From: Salipiger abyssi
Lineage (GTDB): Bacteria; Pseudomonadota; Alphaproteobacteria; Rhodobacterales; Rhodobacteraceae
NCBI RefSeq assembly: GCF_001975705.1
Contig: NZ_CP015093.1
Location: 1,798,001-1,862,000 of the forward strand
Length of the DNA stretch: 64,000 nt
Reading direction: 5' to 3'
Part shown: one piece after another, positions 59,719-64,000 of the stretch
How positions within the stretch are numbered: position 1 is the first letter of the stretch
How the letters are laid out: each line of letters opens with the position of its first letter
Notes under the pieces: model-generated
Database searches by the model: none
Told to the model about the DNA's origin: nothing
What the model saw: the letters and a program-made list of their open reading frames with translations, nothing else
Made by a program: the position numbers and the translations under genes

Positions 59719-60639
59719 ATGTGGCGTATTGCGTTTTTCTCTTTGTTTCTGATTTCATCCGCTTGCGATTTTGTGAATTCCGAACTCTATGAGCCCGACG
59801 GGTTCGCCGGGCCTACGCTGAATGAGCGTCTTCCTGCGGTGACCCCGGTACAGAGGGCGGATCGCTATCTGCTCGGGTTGGCGATCCTGGGGCCCGTTAC
59901 CCTGGAAACCAGCGCCAACGGCACAGATACCCGAAACACGATTTCCCAGATCAACAGCAGCTACGCAGCGCTGTCCGATCTCTACGCGGCAGAGAAAGCT
60001 TGCGCCGATCCTTTGGCGTGTCAGCTCAGCCAGCCGGCCAACAGCGTCTATTCTTTCGAGACGGTCAGCTACGATGTGCAGAAACGCTATTATCGCCTGG
60101 CAAAGACGCTGGTGGTCAATCTGGATCTCGAGGAAACCGTCAGCGACATAGCGAATTTGGATCTTGCCGCGCTGTTGAAGCTCGTCGAGCGGGCGCGGGA
60201 GATGGTTCCCGCCGTTCGCCGCGGCGCCGCGACATATCGCGACGCGATATTCATCTATGCGACGGGCGTGAGTGAAAGTTGCACAGTCTCCTACACCGCC
60301 GCCGGCAAGGAGATTCCCGATGCTTGTCGAAATCTGGAAACCGCCCTCACGGATCTCTACAAGACCGGCCGCCCCTATACCTTGCCGGAGACCGGCGAGC
60401 GCCGTCTGCGAAAAATTCTGGCACTTGCTCAGGAGGCCGCCACAAAAAGCGCATGGGAGCTCGGAGACGACCGGAGACGCGCCCTGGTCTTTCATCTGGA
60501 CAAGGCCTGCGACGTGGCGTTCGAGCTACAGACCGTCGGCGACGATCCCGCCGGGCAGGCAGATGCATGCGGCCAGACGGCAAAGCCCGGGGCGGTCAGC
60601 AAGGCTCGGGGCGAACTGCTCGGGCAATTCGGCAGCTAA
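59719..60639 (+). CDS. hypothetical lipoprotein
   Basis: 306 residues from the ATG at 59719. The first 16 residues are a short lipoprotein signal (MWRIAFFSLFLISSAC, Cys16 as lipid site). The rest is soluble and mostly helical by appearance, with several Cys (KACADPLACQ; ESCTVSY; DACRNLE; KACDVAF; ADACGQ) that could form disulfides. No domain is recognised. An ATG at 59695 overlaps the promoter. Codon use is less biased than in atp genes, suggesting an accessory gene. The lectin gene follows after 90 bases. Confidence 0.75.
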   Translation: MWRIAFFSLFLISSACDFVNSELYEPDGFAGPTLNERLPAVTPVQRADRYLLGLAILGPVTLETSANGTDTRNTISQINSSYAALSDLYAAEKACADPLACQLSQPANSVYSFETVSYDVQKRYYRLAKTLVVNLDLEETVSDIANLDLAALLKLVERAREMVPAVRRGAATYRDAIFIYATGVSESCTVSYTAAGKEIPDACRNLETALTDLYKTGRPYTLPETGERRLRKILALAQEAATKSAWELGDDRRRALVFHLDKACDVAFELQTVGDDPAGQADACGQTAKPGAVSKARGELLGQFGS

Positions 60640-60729
60640 GGTGGCTGCGCCGGATTGTCGCCCGGCACGTTTCCTTTCCTCCCGCTTTCGAAGATACTGC
60701 CCGGACGGCGACGAAAGAGAGACGGGCAG

Positions 60730-61080
60730 ATGAAGAAAGTGCAGGCCTCGCAGGTCGGAATCGATCAGGGCAACGAAGAGCTGTTTTCGGAATTCGCCAA
60801 TGGCGGTGAGATGTGGACGGGCTCGGGGGCGCGCGAACGGCGCAAGACCGTGACCTTCTCCGAGGCGTTCAAGGCACCGCCCGCCGTGCATGCGGGCCTG
60901 TCGCTCTGGGACATGGATCAGGGCGCCAATGTGCGCGCCGATATCCAGACCGACAATGTCACCGAGACCTCCTTTGAACTGGTGTTCCGCACCTGGTCGG
61001 ATACGCGGGTGGCGCGGGTGCGCATGTCGTGGATCGCCATCGGCGAGATCCGCGGCGAGGACGACTGGGAATTGTACTGA
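60730..61080 (+). CDS. H-type lectin domain protein
   Basis: 116 residues, nearly all one H-type lectin domain: GSGARERRKTVTFSEAFKAPPAVHAGLSLWDMD region and SWIAIGE at the end, with the beta-strand pattern seen in Helix pomatia agglutinin and the discoidin C-terminal domain. Such lectins bind GalNAc/Gal in eukaryotes; bacterial members are little studied. There is no signal peptide, so it is cytoplasmic or exported by an unknown route. Confidence 0.82.
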   Translation: MKKVQASQVGIDQGNEELFSEFANGGEMWTGSGARERRKTVTFSEAFKAPPAVHAGLSLWDMDQGANVRADIQTDNVTETSFELVFRTWSDTRVARVRMSWIAIGEIRGEDDWELY

Positions 61081-61170
61081 CGCCCGCCCGGGGGGCTTTT
61101 GTCGCCGGTCTTAAGGAAATGGTGAGATCCCGCTGCCAGAACATGGCTGGCAAGCAGGGGAATCGACCAC

Positions 61171-63327
61171 GTGACACAGCTGTTCAAAACGGTTTCCGGC
61201 AAGTTGTTGCTGGCCACCGGTGCGGCGATCGCAACCATCGTTTTGGGCTACTCGGCCTATAGCGGCTGGCATGTCTCGCAGAGCGTCGACCGGCAGGTGA
61301 TGGAGCTGGCCACGGAAAAGGCCGGGCAGGTCGCGCAAAAGGTTGCGGTCGAGGTTACCCAGGCCACCGCCGCCGGTGCCGCGCTCAGCGGCGGTCTGGC
61401 GGGCTATCTGGCTACGGGCGAGGCCACGCGCTCGGATATCATCGCGATGATCGGCGGGGTTCCGGCGCAATATGACACCCTGTTCGGCGCCTGGATGACG
61501 GGCATTCCCGGCGGCCCGACCAATACGCTGCTGACGGGCGATGGCGCGATGAACGAGGCGGGCGTCTTTACGCCCTATTGGACAAAGAGCGACAGCGGCG
61601 CCCTCAATCTTTCGACGTTTACGGTTGATACCGCTCAGCAATGGTATGCGCTGCCCCTGGAAACCGGACACAGTATCATCACCGAACCTTACCTGACCCC
61701 GACCGGCTTTCTGCTGACCTCGGTCGCCGTGCCGGTGGTGGTGAACGGTGAAACCGTTGGTATTGCCGGGGTCGATATCGGCCTGGGCGATCTCACCGCG
61801 ATGATGCAGGAGATGCGTGCCTTCGACGGTGGGCTGGTGCAGCTGGTGGACAGCGGTGGCAAATGGCTGGCCAATCCCGATCCCGCCGATCTGACGCAGG
61901 CCTATGACGAACCGGGGGCCGACCGCGTGACGGCGGCGCTAGCGGATGATACGCCACGGGTGATCCGCGACATGCCGGGCGGCGGGGTGCGGCTGATCTA
62001 CCCGTTCACCGCGCCGGGCATGAATCGCACCTGGGCAGCCATTCTCGATGTGCCGGCCGAGGTCTTTACGGCGCCGGTTCGCCGCGAGGTTACCGCCACG
62101 GTGGTCAGCGGTGCGCTGACCCTGATCATGGCGCTGGCGACGATCTACATGACTGCGACCGCGCTGGTGCGGCGCCCGCTCGGGCGCATGCTGGCGGCGG
62201 TGAACGGACTGGCGGAGGGCGTCTATGACACTCCGGTACAGGGGGCCGACCGCAGCGACGAGATTGGCGCGATGGCGGCCTCGGTGGAATCGCTGCGGAT
62301 GAGCCTACTGGAGAAAAAGACGCTCGAACAGGCTCAGGAGCACGCGCAGGCCGAGCAGGCGCGGGTGGTGGAACGGCTTGCCACGGGGCTCAAGGCGCTG
62401 GCCGCGGGCAATCTCGATGCCGAGATCCGGCAACGCTTCACCGATGGCTACGAACAGTTGCGCATAGATTTCAACGAAACCCTGGCGCGGCTGGCCGGGC
62501 TGATCCGCTCGATCTCCGCCTCGACCGAGGCCATCGCCGGCAGCGTGGGCGAGATCACCGGCGCCTCGACAGACCTGTCGCACCGCACCGAGCGCTCTGC
62601 CGCGACGCTGGAACAGACCGCCGCCGCCCTGCGCGAGCTGACCGATGCGGTCCGCGCCGCCGCCGATGGCGCGCGGCAGGCGGACCGGTTGGTGGCGACG
62701 GCGAATGACACGGCGCAAACCAGCTCCCGCGTGGTCGATCAGGCGGTGGCGGCAATGGGGGCGATCGAAGTCTCTTCCGGGCAGATCGGCAATATCATCA
62801 ATGTGATCGACGACATCGCCTTCCAGACCAACCTGCTGGCGCTGAATGCGGGTGTCGAGGCGGCGCGCGCCGGCGAAAGCGGGCGCGGATTTGCGGTGGT
62901 CGCGTCCGAGGTGAGGGCGCTGGCACAGCGCTCCTCCGATGCCGCGCGCGAGATCGGCGCGCTGATTTCCGAGTCGGGCCGGCAGGTCACCCATGGGGTC
63001 GAGCTGGTGGATCAGGCCAATGCGGCGCTCGAGGCGATCATTGCCTCGATTGCCGATATCTCGAGCCATGTCAGCACCATTGCGCAGTCCGCCGACGAGC
63101 AGGCGACCGGCATCGAAGAGATCAACACCGCCGTGGCCGAGCTCGACCGCACCCAGCAGCAGAATGCCGCGATGTTCGAGGAAACCGCCGCGGCCTGCAC
63201 CGCGCTCGACGACGAGGCGAAGGGGCTCGAGGCGTTGGTGGGGCAGTTCCAGCTGACGGATGCCACCAGGCGTCCGTCCGACGGGACCATTCCCTCAACG
63301 CAGTACCGCTCGCCGAACGCCGCCTGA
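61171..63327 (+). CDS. methyl-accepting chemotaxis protein with dCache-type sensor
   Basis: 718 residues, GTG start. TM1 about 13-33; periplasmic double-Cache-like sensor about 35-308 ([49 protein letters not shown]); TM2 about 310-331; HAMP about 332-385 and a second HAMP-like segment ([14 protein letters not shown]); signalling domain with the hairpin tip [21 protein letters not shown]. No CheR-docking pentapeptide is at the C-terminus. Its ligand is probably a small organic molecule, as for other dCache receptors. Confidence 0.93.
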   Translation: MTQLFKTVSGKLLLATGAAIATIVLGYSAYSGWHVSQSVDRQVMELATEKAGQVAQKVAVEVTQATAAGAALSGGLAGYLATGEATRSDIIAMIGGVPAQYDTLFGAWMTGIPGGPTNTLLTGDGAMNEAGVFTPYWTKSDSGALNLSTFTVDTAQQWYALPLETGHSIITEPYLTPTGFLLTSVAVPVVVNGETVGIAGVDIGLGDLTAMMQEMRAFDGGLVQLVDSGGKWLANPDPADLTQAYDEPGADRVTAALADDTPRVIRDMPGGGVRLIYPFTAPGMNRTWAAILDVPAEVFTAPVRREVTATVVSGALTLIMALATIYMTATALVRRPLGRMLAAVNGLAEGVYDTPVQGADRSDEIGAMAASVESLRMSLLEKKTLEQAQEHAQAEQARVVERLATGLKALAAGNLDAEIRQRFTDGYEQLRIDFNETLARLAGLIRSISASTEAIAGSVGEITGASTDLSHRTERSAATLEQTAAALRELTDAVRAAADGARQADRLVATANDTAQTSSRVVDQAVAAMGAIEVSSGQIGNIINVIDDIAFQTNLLALNAGVEAARAGESGRGFAVVASEVRALAQRSSDAAREIGALISESGRQVTHGVELVDQANAALEAIIASIADISSHVSTIAQSADEQATGIEEINTAVAELDRTQQQNAAMFEETAAACTALDDEAKGLEALVGQFQLTDATRRPSDGTIPSTQYRSPNAA

Positions 63328-63438
63328 GGGCGGAGGCCCAACCCGACCGGCACGCCGGGCCGACGACGCGTCCAACGAAGGGGCGGGCAGGGCATGCGGT
63401 GAGGCGGCCCGCGCATGACGCGATGCCGCCGCGTGGGC

Positions 63439-64000
63439 TCAGAGAATGCCTTCGTAGATCGGGCCGAGCGTGTCGGTCTCGAAGAGCGAGGACACCGACG
63501 TGCCGTTCCAGATGTTCAGGATCGCCTGGGCGAACATCGGCGCGGTGGGCACGATGCGGATATTCGGCGCTGCCGCCACTTCCTCTGTCGCGGCGATGCT
63601 GTCGGTGATCACCAGCGTTTTCATCACCGAGTTCTTGACCCGCTCGACGGCTGGGCCGGACAGCACGCCATGGGTGATATAGGCATGCACCTCGGTGGCG
63701 CCGTGATCCATCAACACCTCGGCGGCCTTGCAGAGCGTGCCGGCAGTGTCGCAGATATCGTCGACGATGATGCATTTCTTGCCGGTCACGTCGCCGATCA
63801 CCGTCATCTCGGCGATCTCGCCGGGCTTTTCGCGGCGCTTGTCGACGATCGACAGCGGCACGTTGATCCGCTTGGCCAGTTCCCGCGCCCGGGACACGCC
63901 GCCGACATCGGGCGACACCACCATGACGTCCTCAAGCTCGCCGGCGAAATGTTTCTGGATGTCGAGGGCAAAGACCGGAGAGGCGTAGAGGTTGTCCACA
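63439..64000 (-). CDS. prs: ribose-phosphate pyrophosphokinase, C-terminal part (cut by window edge)
   Basis: The last 187 codons are present; the start lies beyond the right edge. The PRPP-binding loop CIIVDDICDTAGT, the VDKRR element and a typical C-terminal LFETDTLGPIYEGIL are visible. PRPP synthetase makes phosphoribosyl pyrophosphate for nucleotide, histidine and tryptophan synthesis. It is convergent with the chemoreceptor gene; no clear terminator is seen in the 110 bases between them. Confidence 0.95.
   Translation of the reverse strand, partial: VDNLYASPVFALDIQKHFAGELEDVMVVSPDVGGVSRARELAKRINVPLSIVDKRREKPGEIAEMTVIGDVTGKKCIIVDDICDTAGTLCKAAEVLMDHGATEVHAYITHGVLSGPAVERVKNSVMKTLVITDSIAATEEVAAAPNIRIVPTAPMFAQAILNIWNGTSVSSLFETDTLGPIYEGIL

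Overview
The window is about 64 kb of GC-rich chromosomal DNA from an alphaproteobacterium, most likely of the Rhodobacteraceae/Roseobacter group. Support for this comes from protein sequences, the YlxR-L7Ae fusion inside nusA-infB, the F1-only atpHAGDC operon, the Irr-controlled mbfA gene, the lptCAB-hpf-ptsN order without rpoN, and a glycan cluster with NodH-like sulfotransferase and DUF5928-type transferase genes. I cannot name the genus. I see no prophage, insertion sequence, CRISPR array, rRNA or tRNA. Most of the window is core genome, with small accessory patches near 32-33 kb, 37-48 kb and 59.6-61.1 kb.

Layout. 1-180: start of a membrane protein (minus, cut by the window edge). 0.4-5.9 kb: rimP-nusA-ylxR-infB, preceded by a leader with an intrinsic terminator and closed by another. 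6.0-8.9 kb (minus): a 42-residue ORF, mutT, argJ and a periplasmic parvulin. 9.1-14.5 kb: secA from a clear promoter, then a membrane-anchored protein and a phosphate-binding/OmpA fusion. 14.6-18.7 kb (minus): radC, dnaJ and dnaK, with a heat-shock-type promoter before dnaK. 18.9-21.5 kb: alkB, a voltage-gated-type channel with a zinc ribbon, a GNAT and a NYN protein. 21.6-26.3 kb: a TetR regulator, mbfA with an Irr box, and polA. 26.5-29.5 kb (minus): a subtilase, a PfkB kinase and nth. 29.6-31.3 kb: an Ada-type methyltransferase and an OmpA-like lipoprotein. 31.4-33.0 kb: an ExoY-type sugar transferase with a long, gene-poor upstream region.

33.1-36.9 kb carries rnd-lptC-lptA-lptB-hpf-ptsN: LPS transport, ribosome hibernation and nitrogen-PTS. 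It ends at a terminator that recurs almost unchanged 0.9 kb further on, bracketing a small lower-GC segment with one 103-codon ORF. 37.9-48.4 kb is a surface-glycan cluster: a two-domain sulfotransferase, a GT14-type/DUF5928 protein, a second glycosyltransferase, a GT4 enzyme, galE, galU, a GT2 enzyme, cysQ and a lone ABC-2 permease. The set suggests UDP-Gal/GlcNAc-based assembly, PAPS-dependent sulfation with PAP recycling, and export. 48.5-54.1 kb holds an SH3 protein, a FadR-type regulator, clpA, gloB and a methyltransferase. 54.5-59.5 kb is the F1-ATPase operon, with a palindromic repeat between atpD and atpC. 59.7-63.3 kb holds a lipoprotein, an H-type lectin and a chemoreceptor. The window ends inside prs (minus).

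No radically new system is evident. The best leads are the sulfated-glycan cluster, the Irr-box/mbfA pair, the duplicated-terminator segment, the 42-residue ORF, the channel with a zinc ribbon, and the lipoprotein-lectin pair. Start codons were chosen from Shine-Dalgarno spacing, promoter position and remembered family N-termini. Family assignments rest on motifs read by eye; no database search was run.
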